Source: HB2-32-21 sp041603535 (GTDB lineage Bacteria; Pseudomonadota; Gammaproteobacteria; Pseudomonadales; Porticoccaceae). Taken from it: 64,000 nucleotides of DNA. How positions within the stretch are numbered: the first letter of the stretch is position 1; every line of letters starts with the position of its first letter. Below the pieces are notes generated by a model. That model made no database searches and was not told the DNA's origin. It saw nothing but the letters and a program-made list of their open reading frames with translations. The stretch spans positions 1-64,000 of the forward strand of contig JBFIEE010000010.1 in the NCBI GenBank assembly GCA_041603535.1. The letters are read 5' to 3'. Of the stretch, positions 25,210 to 34,714 are shown piece by piece. Position numbers and translations under genes: made by a program.

Positions 25210-26466
25210 TTATAGTGTTTCCGGCAGCGTGTGCTCCCCCTGCATCAAGCTGTCCAGGGTTTCTCTTTCGCGGACAACATGAGTCATCGCCTGATCTACC
25301 ATGATTTCTACAGCGCGTGGCCGCGTATTATAGTTGGAGCTCATGGCGAACCCATAGGCTCCCGCTGAATGGATGCACAGTAGATCACCCGCTGCGATGG
25401 CGAGTTGGCGGTCTTTGCCGAGGAAGTCCCCGGTTTCGCACACCGGCCCAACGATATCATAGAGTTCAGTTGACCGGTCTGCCTGGGCGTTAACCGCTTC
25501 GATGTTGAGCCAGGCCTGGTATAGGGCGGGCCTGATCATGTCATTCATGGCGGCATCGACAACAGCAAACTTCCTGGCGCCGTTGTCCTTGATATATTCC
25601 ACGCGAGTTAACAGGACGCCAGCGTTAGCGGTAATCGAGCGACCTGGTTCCAGAATGAGCGTCAAATCGCGCTCTGCCAATCTGTTTAGCACGGCCCCCA
25701 CGTAATCTGCTATGGATGGCGGTTTTTCGTCCCTGTAGCAGACGCCCAAACCGCCCCCCAAATCGAGATGTTGAATGGCGATGCCCGCAGAAGCCAGTCT
25801 ATCCACCAGATCCAGTGTGCGATCGAGCGCGTCGATGAACGGCGCTATTTCGGTCAGTTGCGAGCCGATGTGGCAATCAACACCGACAATTTCAATGTGG
25901 CTGTATTGGGCGGCCCGCTGGTAAATAGCCAACGCCGCGTCGATGTCTACGCCAAACTTGTTTTGCTTCAGGCCGGTGGAGATGTAAGGATGAGTCAGCG
26001 CATCGACATCCGGGTTGATGCGCAACGAAATTGCGGCGGTCGTTTCCCGTCGAGAAGCAATGCTCTGAATTCGCTCTAGCTCGCTTTCCGATTCGACATT
26101 GAAGCAGTGAACACCAGCATCGAGCGCATACTCGATCTCATCGGCGCGCTTGCCAACACCTGAAAAAACGGTTTTATCGGCGCGGCCGCCAGCCGCGAGC
26201 ACCCTTTTTAATTCACCTGCAGAAACGATGTCAAAACCGGCGCCGAGCCTGGCGAGAATGTTTAGTATCGCCAGGTTCGAGTTTGCTTTGACCGCGTAAC
26301 AAATCAGGTGCTGCCTGCCGGCCAGAGCATTTTGATAGGCAAGGAAGTGTTCGGACAGGGCTTTTTTGGAGTATATATAGGCCGGTGTCCCGAAGCGGGA
26401 GGCGATTTCCTCAAGCGGCACATCTTCGGCAAACAGGCGGTTGTCGCGGTAGCTAAACTCGTTCAT
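25210..26466 (-). CDS. lysA: Diaminopimelate decarboxylase
   Basis: 418 residues. PLP enzyme that makes lysine from meso-diaminopimelate. The PLP lysine is in ICYAVKANSNLAIL, the glycine loop in HLDLGGGLGV, and the substrate Cys in VGPVCETGDFLG. The ATG at 26466 starts MNEFSYRDNRLFAEDV, the family N-terminus; the upstream extension covers lptM and is rejected. It begins four bases after the lptM stop. Confidence 0.96.
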   Translation of the reverse strand: MNEFSYRDNRLFAEDVPLEEIASRFGTPAYIYSKKALSEHFLAYQNALAGRQHLICYAVKANSNLAILNILARLGAGFDIVSAGELKRVLAAGGRADKTVFSGVGKRADEIEYALDAGVHCFNVESESELERIQSIASRRETTAAISLRINPDVDALTHPYISTGLKQNKFGVDIDAALAIYQRAAQYSHIEIVGVDCHIGSQLTEIAPFIDALDRTLDLVDRLASAGIAIQHLDLGGGLGVCYRDEKPPSIADYVGAVLNRLAERDLTLILEPGRSITANAGVLLTRVEYIKDNGARKFAVVDAAMNDMIRPALYQAWLNIEAVNAQADRSTELYDIVGPVCETGDFLGKDRQLAIAAGDLLCIHSAGAYGFAMSSNYNTRPRAVEIMVDQAMTHVVRERETLDSLMQGEHTLPETL

Positions 26467-26470
26467 TGCG

Positions 26471-26635
26471 TTATTTTTCTTCGGGCGGTTGTTCCGCTGG
26501 CTCCGCGGGCTGTTGTTGCACGGGCGGTTCGGGAATATACAGCGGGCCCTTATTACCACAGGCGCTCAACCCGGTCAGGACCGAAAGTAAACACAGCGCC
26601 ATGATTGCACGCCAAATAACGTTCGAGTAGTTCAT
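26471..26635 (-). CDS. lptM: LPS-assembly lipoprotein LptM (YifL)
   Basis: 54 residues. Type II signal peptide with lipobox LSAC followed by GNKGPLYIPEP, the invariant LptM motif, and a Pro/Gln/Glu-rich tail. LptM assists disulfide maturation of LptD at the outer membrane (established in E. coli). It is directly ahead of lysA as in many gammaproteobacteria. The true start is ATG 26635; the longer ORF upstream is spurious. Confidence 0.9.
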   Translation of the reverse strand: MNYSNVIWRAIMALCLLSVLTGLSACGNKGPLYIPEPPVQQQPAEPAEQPPEEK

Positions 26636-26786
26636 GGTTATAAAGAGCCCTTTTGTGAGGCAGGCAGTATACCGGTTGAGGACTGATAGACTCAATTGCG
26701 TTTCAGCGTCTACCTGTTCTTGCGGGAGTAGATTCCGTGCACCGACCGCCTCGCAAACCGGGTCTATAGGCGAGGGGGCATCCAGC

Positions 26787-28181
26787 TTAGATTTGCTGAT
26801 GTTTTCTTGCCTGTGCAACTGCCATTCTCACCTGTTCCGGCGCGGTACCACCAAGGTGCTTTCTGGCCGTCACAGAGCCTTCCAGAGTGAGTATATCGAA
26901 TACATCTGCGGCAATCGCAGGGCAGAATTTCTGGAGTTCCGCGAGCGCCAGTTGGGACAGATCTTTTTGTTGAGTGATAGCAAACGCCACCGTCTTGCCC
27001 ACCACTTCATGCGCATCTCGGAATGGCAGGCCCTGATTGACCAGATAATCGGCCAGATCTGTCGCCGTGGAAAATCCGCGCCGTGCCGCCTCGCGCATGT
27101 TGTCGGCCTTGACATCGATGGCTGGAACCATATCGGCAAAGGCTCTCAGGCAATCACGCACTGTGTCAACGGCATCAAAAAGTGGTTCTTTGTCTTCCTG
27201 ATTATCCTTGTTATAGGCCAGAGGTTGGGCCTTCATCAGGGTGAGCAGGCCCATTAAATGGCCGTGAACGCGACCGGTTTTGCCGCGCACCAGCTCGGGA
27301 ACGTCGGGGTTTTTTTTCTGCGGCATGATTGACGAGCCGGTGCAGAACCGGTCGGGGAGATCTATAAAAGAGAACTGTGTTGAGGCCCACAGGATCAGCT
27401 CCTCTGATGCCCGAGATAGGTGTGTCATTAGCATGCTGGCGAAGGCGCAGAATTCTATGGCGAAATCACGGTCGCTGACGGAATCCAGAGAGTTGGCAGT
27501 GGGACGATCAAAACCTAACAAGCGGGCGGTCAATTCGCGGTCAATAGGAAACGTGGTGCCAGCGAGCGCCGCCGCGCCGAGGGGCGATTGGTTTAAGCGT
27601 TTGTTGCAGTCCTGCAGACGGCTTTTGTCTCGCTCCAGCATTTCGTGCCAGGCCATCATATGGTGGCCGAAGGTGATCGGCTGGGCGGTTTGCAGATGGG
27701 TAAAGCCGGGCATAATGGTAGCTGCTTCGCGCTCTGCCAGGTCAAGTAAACCCGTTTGCAGACGCAGCAGCTCGGCGTGAATCACGACTATTTCATCGCG
27801 TAACCACAGGCGGATGTCGGTGGCGACCTGGTCGTTCCGTGACCGCCCCGTGTGGAGTTTTTTGCCAGCCTCGCCAATTTTTTCGGTGAGCGCAGCTTCG
27901 ATGTTCATATGTACATCTTCGAGCGCTAGTGACCAGTTGAATTGGCCGCTTTCGATTTCAGCTAGAATATCGGCGAGGCCGGACTGGATTTGTTGGTGTT
28001 CGTGCTCATCAAGCAGGCCGACCTGGCGGAGCATCTGGGCATGAGCAAGGGAGCCGCGGATATCCTGCTTGTGCAATCGGTGATCAAAGCCCACGGAAGC
28101 TGTGAAGCGCGCTACAAATTCGTCAGTTGCCTCGCTAAATCGGCCCCCCCAGGCCTTGTTTGCGGGTTTCTTTGCGCTCAT
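26787..28181 (-). CDS. argH: Argininosuccinate lyase
   Basis: 464 residues. Splits argininosuccinate into arginine and fumarate. The fumarase/lyase signature GSSIMPQKKNPDVPE and AWGGRFSEATDEFV at the N-terminus are clear. ATG 28181 has GAGGTG just upstream. It is divergent from algZ as in Pseudomonas, but here it also lies 151 bases ahead of lptM on the same strand, so argH and the lysine genes may be co-transcribed. Confidence 0.96.
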   Translation of the reverse strand: MSAKKPANKAWGGRFSEATDEFVARFTASVGFDHRLHKQDIRGSLAHAQMLRQVGLLDEHEHQQIQSGLADILAEIESGQFNWSLALEDVHMNIEAALTEKIGEAGKKLHTGRSRNDQVATDIRLWLRDEIVVIHAELLRLQTGLLDLAEREAATIMPGFTHLQTAQPITFGHHMMAWHEMLERDKSRLQDCNKRLNQSPLGAAALAGTTFPIDRELTARLLGFDRPTANSLDSVSDRDFAIEFCAFASMLMTHLSRASEELILWASTQFSFIDLPDRFCTGSSIMPQKKNPDVPELVRGKTGRVHGHLMGLLTLMKAQPLAYNKDNQEDKEPLFDAVDTVRDCLRAFADMVPAIDVKADNMREAARRGFSTATDLADYLVNQGLPFRDAHEVVGKTVAFAITQQKDLSQLALAELQKFCPAIAADVFDILTLEGSVTARKHLGGTAPEQVRMAVAQARKHQQI

Positions 28182-28305
28182 GATCACCTCGTTGTTAAGG
28201 ATTGTTGGTGTGGCGTATAAAGTTGCTTGCGCGTATTGTCCGGGCAATTATAACGAATTAGCTGGCCAATACGGCGCAGGGAATCAAGGTAAGAGGACTT
28301 TTGTT

Positions 28306-29367
28306 TTGGACTGGAGAGCCTGGCTGTTGCCGCCAACTCGACCTGCTGCGCAGGACGAAGAAGATTATTTTTTACCTGATTTGTGTCAGGGAGAAGGTCT
28401 GCTGGCAGTGATCGTGATTACCCTCCTGCTGTCTTTCCTGATTGCCGTGGTGAGTAGTGGTCTGTACGATTTCAGCTGGCTACTGCTGGGGCAGGTCGCT
28501 TTACTGGCTTTGTGGATTGCTTTGGCCAGCGCATTTTTTCTGTGTCTGATCAGACGGTATCTGTCGAGTTTACAGCCGGTGCGCAGTGGGCTGCTGAGTT
28601 ACCTGTTGATACTGACGGTAGCCATCGTGTCCGCATTTGCCGCTGAGCAGGCTTTGGCTTTTGGTCTGCTCGGCAGAGGTTTTTCCTGGCTGGGGGTTGC
28701 TCAAACCGTTCTTGTGGCGGCAATACCGGCGGGCATTTTACTGCGCTATCTTTTCATGCAACAGCAGCTGCGCGTCCAGCAGCGGGCTGAACTGGAGGCT
28801 CGTATTCAGGCTTTACAGGCGCGGATCAGGCCCCACTTCTTGTTCAACAGCATGAATATGATCGCCAGTTTGATTGGCTCTGATCCTGAAAAAGCAGAAC
28901 GTGTGGTCGAGGATCTGTCCACGCTGTTTCGCCGTGCGCTCACCGGTTCGCAAACGTTAGTGCCGTTGCGGGAGGAGCTTGCCCTGTGTCGCAGTTACCT
29001 GGCCCTCGAAAAAATGCGCCTGGGTGATCGTCTGGATGTTGAATGGCAAATCAGCGATTATGGTGCTGGTGTACAAATTCCGTGTTTGTCATTGCAGCCG
29101 GTGCTGGAGAACGCGGTCTATCATGGTATCCAGCTGATACAGGATGGCGGCAAAATAGAGATCAAGGTCAAGCGGCTCAAGGACAGAATTAGCATTGTCG
29201 TCCGTAACCCGCTCAATCCCCGGATCCAGCACAATAAGGGCAGCAAGATGGCGATCAACAACGTGCAGCACCGACTGAAGGCACATTTTGGACCCAGTGC
29301 CGAGGTGCGATCGGAAGTGATGGATAACTCTTACACGACTCATATTAATTACCCGTTGAACTGGTAG
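28306..29367 (+). CDS. algZ: Sensor histidine kinase AlgZ/FimS (LytS family)
   Basis: 353 residues from a TTG start with AGAGGA 8 bases upstream. The in-frame reading continues upstream into argH, but no good start is there and the DWRAWLLPPT...FLPDLCQGE N-terminus fits the family. Four hydrophobic spans are followed by a His_kinase domain: phosphoacceptor region RPHFLFNSMNMIASLIG and N-box LSLQPVLENAVYHGI. The G-box is degenerate, as in AlgZ. It forms a pair with algR, known in Pseudomonas to control type IV pili and alginate. Confidence 0.9.
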   Translation: MDWRAWLLPPTRPAAQDEEDYFLPDLCQGEGLLAVIVITLLLSFLIAVVSSGLYDFSWLLLGQVALLALWIALASAFFLCLIRRYLSSLQPVRSGLLSYLLILTVAIVSAFAAEQALAFGLLGRGFSWLGVAQTVLVAAIPAGILLRYLFMQQQLRVQQRAELEARIQALQARIRPHFLFNSMNMIASLIGSDPEKAERVVEDLSTLFRRALTGSQTLVPLREELALCRSYLALEKMRLGDRLDVEWQISDYGAGVQIPCLSLQPVLENAVYHGIQLIQDGGKIEIKVKRLKDRISIVVRNPLNPRIQHNKGSKMAINNVQHRLKAHFGPSAEVRSEVMDNSYTTHINYPLNW

Positions 29368-29373
29368 GCATAT

Positions 29374-30111
29374 ATGAATGTTTTGATTGTTGATGACGAA
29401 CCACTGGCGCGAGAGCGCCTGGCGCGGATGATATTAATGCAGGGCGGCATGCGGATTATTGGGCAGGCCGGTAATGGTCAGGAGGCTATCCGGCTGGCGG
29501 AGCAGCATCATCCCGATGTTGTCTTTATGGATGTCCGCATGCCTGGCATGGATGGTTTGGCCGCCGCTCAGCATTTGGCCGAACTGGATCCACCCCCGGC
29601 GGTCGTGTTTTGTACAGCGTATGGCGATTATGCAGTTGAAGCATTTTCTTCTCAGGCGACCGGTTATCTCCTCAAGCCTGTTAAGCAGATCGACCTGGAG
29701 CGGGCCTTGCATCGCTCGCGGCGCGTAAATAAGGCGCAACTGACGGAGTTGCAGCAAACTCCGGGCATGTCCTTCGGCGGGCGCAGCCATATTGCTGCGA
29801 AAACCCGTCGTGGGGTTGACCTGATCGCAGTGGCAGAGGTGCGCCTGTTTCAGGCTGATCACAAATATGTGACAGCGTATTACGGTGATGGGGAAGCGCT
29901 GCTGGACGAAACCCTTAAGGAGCTGGAAAAAGAGTTTGAGGGCCGCTTTGTACGTGTGCATCGCAATGCGCTGGTTTCGATCAATCATATCGACGGTTTG
30001 GTCAAGGACTCAGACGGCCAGTATTTTGTCCGCCTTCGGGGCCAGGATATTAAGCCCCAGATTAGCCGACGTCATGCTGCGAGCTTGCGCAAGCTGGTCG
30101 ATCAAATCTGA
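29374..30111 (+). CDS. algR: LytTR response regulator AlgR
   Basis: 245 residues. Receiver domain (residues 1-~120) has DDE at 8-10, the phosphoacceptor Asp in VVFMDVRMPG, and Lys in YLLKPVKQ. The C-terminal LytTR DNA-binding domain (~140-240) includes LFQADHKYVTAYYG and FVRVHRNALVSINHI. It lies 6 bases after algZ. In P. aeruginosa AlgR activates fimU-pilVWXY1Y2E and alginate genes; targets here are inferred only. Confidence 0.94.
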   Translation: MNVLIVDDEPLARERLARMILMQGGMRIIGQAGNGQEAIRLAEQHHPDVVFMDVRMPGMDGLAAAQHLAELDPPPAVVFCTAYGDYAVEAFSSQATGYLLKPVKQIDLERALHRSRRVNKAQLTELQQTPGMSFGGRSHIAAKTRRGVDLIAVAEVRLFQADHKYVTAYYGDGEALLDETLKELEKEFEGRFVRVHRNALVSINHIDGLVKDSDGQYFVRLRGQDIKPQISRRHAASLRKLVDQI

Positions 30112-30247
30112 TTTGGTCCGCGTTGATCTGTTACCATTAAAACCGTTTTAAGAGCGTTGTCTCGGCAATATTGACAATCTCGTTTAAACTCCAGCTGTCC
30201 GTGGCGGTGCCCGCGCCGACCGTTGACGAACCAGGTTAACCTTCACA

Positions 30248-31228
30248 ATGACTTCCTCCCTGACGCGCAACACTTTGCGTATAGCCAGCCGGAATAGCCC
30301 ACTGGCCATGTGGCAGGCACACTTTGTGAAACGTGCACTGGAACAGGCCTGGTCAGGGCTGGATGTGGTGATCATCGGTTTTACCACGCAGGGCGATCGC
30401 ATTCTTGATACGGCTTTGTCAAAAATTGGTGGCAAAGGCTTATTCGTCAAGGAGCTGGAGGTGGCGCTAATGGAGCACAAAGCGGACATCGCCGTGCATT
30501 CCATGAAAGACGTGCCAATGGATCTACCCCCGGGACTCGAGCTGTCGACTATTTGCGAACGGGAAGATGCTCGTGATGCGCTGGTGAGCGAGCACTATAG
30601 CGGACTTGATGCCCTGCCAGCGGGCACCCGCGTTGGTACCTCAAGTCTGCGGCGCCAGTGTCAATTGCGCTCCCGTTATCCTGACCTGGAGATTGGCGAT
30701 TTGCGCGGTAATGTTAATACCAGACTGGCGAAACTGGATCGCGGCGAGTACGGCGCTATTATTCTTGCTACCGCAGGTCTGCTTAGACTCGACATGGCGG
30801 CGCGGATCAGACAGAGAATTCCGGTGGCGGTGTCGTTGCCGGCCGCCGGTCAGGGCGCCGTCGGTATCGAGTGTCGTGCTGACGATGACGCCACAAAAGC
30901 ATTGATTAGCACCCTGCATCATCACCAGACAGCGCTTTGCGTTGATGCAGAGCGAGCGGTCAATCGGCGATTACAGGGCGGTTGTCAGGTGCCTGTTGCC
31001 TGTTATGGCGAAATCCGAGCTGACGACAGCCGCGCCGGTCAGGCGGGTAATAAACAGGCCGGTGAAGAGCAGCTTTATCTGCGCGCACTGGTCGGTTCGG
31101 TTGACGGTAAAATAATTTTGTCTGAGGAAGCCTGGGGAGACCCGGAACGGGGTGAAACGATCGGCGTTGAACTGGCTGATCGCCTGTTCGACAAGGGTGC
31201 CGGTAAAGTGCTTGCCGCCGTATCGTAA
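30248..31228 (+). CDS. hemC: Porphobilinogen deaminase
   Basis: 326 residues. Polymerises four porphobilinogens to hydroxymethylbilane. Motifs: RIASRNSPLAMWQA at the N-terminus, VHSMKDVPMDLP, SLRRQCQLRSRYPDL, and the dipyrromethane-cofactor Cys in LQGGCQVPVACYG. The loop after it is extended by a short Ala/Gly/Asp insert (DDSRAGQAGNKQAGEE). It heads hemCDXY behind algR. Confidence 0.96.
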   Translation: MTSSLTRNTLRIASRNSPLAMWQAHFVKRALEQAWSGLDVVIIGFTTQGDRILDTALSKIGGKGLFVKELEVALMEHKADIAVHSMKDVPMDLPPGLELSTICEREDARDALVSEHYSGLDALPAGTRVGTSSLRRQCQLRSRYPDLEIGDLRGNVNTRLAKLDRGEYGAIILATAGLLRLDMAARIRQRIPVAVSLPAAGQGAVGIECRADDDATKALISTLHHHQTALCVDAERAVNRRLQGGCQVPVACYGEIRADDSRAGQAGNKQAGEEQLYLRALVGSVDGKIILSEEAWGDPERGETIGVELADRLFDKGAGKVLAAVS

Positions 31229-31257
31229 GTTCCGCTTATCAGAACCCCACTGCGGAT

Positions 31258-32034
31258 ATGAGTAAGACCATTAGTCGGGATGTTGTTATTTTGCGGGCGC
31301 CGCGGACCGACGATCCGCTGGTGGGAGCGGTATCGGCGCTGGGTTATCGGGTCTATCAATGGCCGGTGCAGAAAATTACTCCGATTGGCGCTGATGACCT
31401 TCATGTTGTTGCGCAACTGGACTCGATAGACAGTTACGATACGTTCATTTTTGTGAGCGGATATGCCGCCGCTCTGGCTTTACGATGGCTTGATCGTGCC
31501 ACGCCGACGTTACATCTAGTCGGCGATTGTTTTGCCGTTGGCCCGACGTCAGCTGCTCCGCTTGAGCAGCGTATCATCCCGGTGTTGTACCCGCCCCGAC
31601 TGTGGACGACAGAGGGTTTGTTGGCGCTGCCCGCCCTGTGTCAGGTGACCGGAAAAAAAATTCTTATATTCCGCGGCCGCGGCGGGCTTTCGCGGCTGGG
31701 CGATGTGCTTGTCGAGCGCGGTGCCTCCGTCGAGTATTGTGAGTTGTATGATCGGGCGGTCGATTATCAGTTTAGGAAGGAGATCGTCGCCATGCTGCAC
31801 AATGGCGGCGATACGGTATTGATAGCACATGCTGGTGGAGTGATAGACGATCTTCTCACTGTGTCTGGTTCGGAGAATGCTGCGTTAGTGCAGAATATTC
31901 CGATTGTCGTACCCGGTGAGCGATTGCGAGATTACGCTCGTCAGGCAGGTTTTCGACGGGTAATCACCGCGACCAGCGCCGTGGCTGCGGATATGGAGAG
32001 CGCCCTGATAGGCTGGTACACTCCAAAGCAGTGA
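31258..32034 (+). CDS. hemD: Uroporphyrinogen-III synthase
   Basis: 258 residues. Cyclises hydroxymethylbilane to uroporphyrinogen III. Sequence is poorly conserved in this family; support comes from the N-terminal VVILRAPRTDDPLVGAVSALG, the FVSGYAAAL segment, the bilobed alternating strand/helix pattern, and its place between hemC and hemX. Confidence 0.9.
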   Translation: MSKTISRDVVILRAPRTDDPLVGAVSALGYRVYQWPVQKITPIGADDLHVVAQLDSIDSYDTFIFVSGYAAALALRWLDRATPTLHLVGDCFAVGPTSAAPLEQRIIPVLYPPRLWTTEGLLALPALCQVTGKKILIFRGRGGLSRLGDVLVERGASVEYCELYDRAVDYQFRKEIVAMLHNGGDTVLIAHAGGVIDDLLTVSGSENAALVQNIPIVVPGERLRDYARQAGFRRVITATSAVAADMESALIGWYTPKQ

Positions 32035-32109
32035 AAAGAGGGTGACTTCACGTCGCTGATCTTGACGTCGCATCAGTAAAAATTCGAATTTAATAATCGG
32101 GATGGTTTT

Positions 32110-33276
32110 GTGAATAAAGACTCCGAGAACAATGCAACGCTAAAGCAAAATGCAGGCAGTCAGCACAGCAGCGAGGAACCTCCTGCTGAATCCGCCGCAC
32201 AACCAGTTAGCACGCAAGGTGCCGGTAAGGGTTGGCGCTGGTTGACGCTGATACTAATTCTGGTGTTGCTGGTATTGAGTGGTGCTGCCTCGTGGTTTGG
32301 TTTTCAGTTACAACAGGAGGCAGGTCATGCCGACGCAGCCAGTCGGCAACAGGCGGCTCTCATTGCCTCGATAGATCGACAACTGGGAGAAGAAAGGGAC
32401 GCGAGAGTCCAGATAGAAAAACAATTCGCAGAAAAGCAGGCCGCCCTGGAGGCCGCGATGATCACGCAGGCTGAAACCATTGCTGAATTGACTACGCTGG
32501 ATCGGGAGCAGTGGGTTGTAGCTGAGCTTGAATACCTGGTTCGTCTGGCCAATCAGCGCTTGCTCACTGAGCGTCGACCCGAGGGTGCACAAGCGATTCT
32601 CGAAACGGCGGATACACTGCTTGGCACCGTCGACAACCCCCAAACCCTCGCCGTGCGAGAAGTATTAGCGAAGGATATCGCGGCGCTGCGCCTGGCTGAG
32701 GTGGTTGATCGCGAGGGCATTTACACTCGACTGGGTGCCCTGGCACCAGGGCTGCTGTCACTGACGGCGTTACCGCCAGCGGGCCTTACGCAAGGGACAG
32801 AAGCTGAAAATGAGAGTGACTCCGGTCGTGAATCAGTCAGCACGGGTGTTGTCGGTGGGCAAGGCTCGCCACCACCGATGGTCTGGTACGAGCGTTTGTG
32901 GCTTAACGCAAAAGCTGCGCTGTCGCGCTTCGCCCGCGATCATTTTCATGTCAGGTATCGCGATGTACCGCTTGAGCCGCTGGTGTCCACCGAGCAGGAG
33001 CAGTGGCTGCGCCACGATATGGCGATCAGCGTGGCCAATGCGCAACAGGCCCTGCTGCGCGAGGAGCAACAAATTTACGATGCCAGCCTGGCCTCCGTGA
33101 AACGGCACTTGCAGGATTATTTCGTTGGTGCTGATCGCGCCCAGAAACTGATGAAAGAGGTGCAGGTATTACAGGGGCTCAGCATCGAGCAACAGTTGCC
33201 TGATATTTCCGCATCGATTAACGCAATTAAACAGTTGCAGTCTGGCGCATCTGTTCGCGGCGAGGCGCGGCCATGA
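32110..33276 (+). CDS. hemX: HemX-like inner-membrane protein
   Basis: 388 residues from a GTG start. A polar N-terminal arm (~40 residues) precedes one membrane span (WLTLILILVLLVLSGAASWF), then a coiled coil (QQAALIASIDRQLGEERDAR) and a helical periplasmic domain with EYLVRLANQRLLTERRPEGA, the conserved HemX signature. It was once called uroporphyrinogen methyltransferase but has no SAM-binding motif. Its stop overlaps the hemY start (ATGA). Confidence 0.9.
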   Translation: MNKDSENNATLKQNAGSQHSSEEPPAESAAQPVSTQGAGKGWRWLTLILILVLLVLSGAASWFGFQLQQEAGHADAASRQQAALIASIDRQLGEERDARVQIEKQFAEKQAALEAAMITQAETIAELTTLDREQWVVAELEYLVRLANQRLLTERRPEGAQAILETADTLLGTVDNPQTLAVREVLAKDIAALRLAEVVDREGIYTRLGALAPGLLSLTALPPAGLTQGTEAENESDSGRESVSTGVVGGQGSPPPMVWYERLWLNAKAALSRFARDHFHVRYRDVPLEPLVSTEQEQWLRHDMAISVANAQQALLREEQQIYDASLASVKRHLQDYFVGADRAQKLMKEVQVLQGLSIEQQLPDISASINAIKQLQSGASVRGEARP

Positions 33277-34523
33277 AAAAAATCGTTTTCCTCATCATTT
33301 TGGTGATAATTGTTGGGGGGGTGTTGCTGTGGTTGCTGGAAGAGCACCAGGGTACGGTGTTGATTTCCACTGAACATTACGTCGTCCAGTTCAGCCTGTG
33401 GATGGCCGTGATCAGCGCGCTGGTGCTGATTTTACTGGTGCGCCTTTGTTACGGTCTTTTGCGCGCGATTCTGGCGCCCGGCTGGCACCTACTGTCAAGT
33501 CGACAGCAACGGCGTGACAAACGTCTGCGTGCGCAAAATAACAGGGGTTTATTGGCCTTTGCTGAGGGTCGCTGGGACAGCGCCAAAAGAGATTTACTGA
33601 AGACCGCGGATAAACTGGATCCGTCCACCGCTGCGATCAGTTATCTCGCCGCCGCTAATGCGGCCGCAGAGAAAGGGGGGGTTGATGAGGCATTAGTGAC
33701 ACTGGAAAAAGCTGAGGAGGTATCGCCAGAGAATGCCCTGGCGATCGGTTTGACGCGGGCACGGTTGTGTTTGGAGGGCGGGCGTCATGAGCAGGCTCTC
33801 GTGCAGCTGCAGGGTTTGCAGGTAAAGTATGCCCATCAACCTCAGGTATTGTCGCTACTGGCGCAATCCTATCAGGCGATTGGTAACTGGGATCAACTTG
33901 AGAAGTTGTTGCCCGATTTACAGCGCAGCAAAGTGCTCGATAAGGACACCGCTTTCGAATTGCAGGTGCTCGTTCGATCAGAGCAATTGCGGCGCTTAAT
34001 CAAGAGTAAGGTTTCCAATGCCGAAAAGTTGGAGCTGTTACGGCAGTTGTGGTCACGCACGCCGAAATCGGCGAAGGTGGTTCCCGAAGTTCTTGGGCAG
34101 TACGTAAGGGCGTTGCAAAAAGTTGGTGAGCTGGATGCGGCAGAAGCCGTCCTGCGCAGGGCCATCAGTAAGAACTGGCACGATGGCCTGGCATTGCAAT
34201 ATGGTCAACTCGCGGGTGGCGATCCAATGCGTCAGTTGGTGGCCGCCGAGCGCTGGTTACGTAATCGGACGGACAATGCGGACTTGTTGTTGACGCTGGG
34301 TCGGATCTGTAAGCGCAATAAACTATGGGGCAAGGGCCGGGATTATTTAGAGGCTTCACTAAACCTGAAAAACCGGCCCGAGACCTGTGCCGAACTTGCT
34401 ATTGTGATGGCCAGGCTCGGTGAGGAACAAAAAAGTCAGCAGTTCTTTGAGCGCGGCTTGCTGGAGAGCGTGGGGCTTAAGGAAGGTCTGTTGTCGCGCC
34501 CCGCCAAAAAAGTCAGGACCTGA
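33273..34523 (+). CDS. hemY: HemY-like TPR membrane protein
   Basis: 416 residues. Two N-terminal membrane spans (IVFLIILVIIVGGVLLWLL and LWMAVISALVLILLV), a basic stretch (RQQRRDKRLRAQNNRGLLAFAEG), then TPR-like helical repeats from ~residue 90 to 400. In gammaproteobacteria the gene is coupled to hemX; this HemY is unrelated to the protoporphyrinogen oxidase of the same name. Role in late heme synthesis is unproven. Confidence 0.9.
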   Translation: MKKIVFLIILVIIVGGVLLWLLEEHQGTVLISTEHYVVQFSLWMAVISALVLILLVRLCYGLLRAILAPGWHLLSSRQQRRDKRLRAQNNRGLLAFAEGRWDSAKRDLLKTADKLDPSTAAISYLAAANAAAEKGGVDEALVTLEKAEEVSPENALAIGLTRARLCLEGGRHEQALVQLQGLQVKYAHQPQVLSLLAQSYQAIGNWDQLEKLLPDLQRSKVLDKDTAFELQVLVRSEQLRRLIKSKVSNAEKLELLRQLWSRTPKSAKVVPEVLGQYVRALQKVGELDAAEAVLRRAISKNWHDGLALQYGQLAGGDPMRQLVAAERWLRNRTDNADLLLTLGRICKRNKLWGKGRDYLEASLNLKNRPETCAELAIVMARLGEEQKSQQFFERGLLESVGLKEGLLSRPAKKVRT

Positions 34524-34661
34524 GTGGGAGCCCTCCTGCTTATCGTGCACATCGTTTTAATGTGATGCGAGAGGGGTGTCCGCCTGGAGAATAGTCGAAT
34601 GATTTTCAGTGTCCAGGTGGGGTTGAGCGAACGAGAGAAGTGGTTTCCGGAACGGGACGAG

Positions 34662-34684
34662 ACCCCAACGCGGGTCGGGGTTTT
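34662..34684 (+). terminator. Probable terminator between hemY and pckA
   Basis: ACCCC (34662-34666) pairs with GGGGT (34677-34681) and is followed by TTT; an alternative GACCC/GGGTC stem is also possible. It lies in the convergent gap ~140 bases after hemY and before the pckA 3' end. Confidence 0.4.
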
Positions 34685-34714
34685 GGCATTGTTTTGGCGT
34701 TATCGAGAGCAGAG

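Noticed and set aside
26634..27257. 207-residue plus-strand ORF antisense to argH
   Set aside because: Lies wholly opposite argH codons and has no recognisable domain.
30171..30200. TTGACA ahead of hemC
   Set aside because: Good -35 box but no acceptable -10 box at 16-18 bases.
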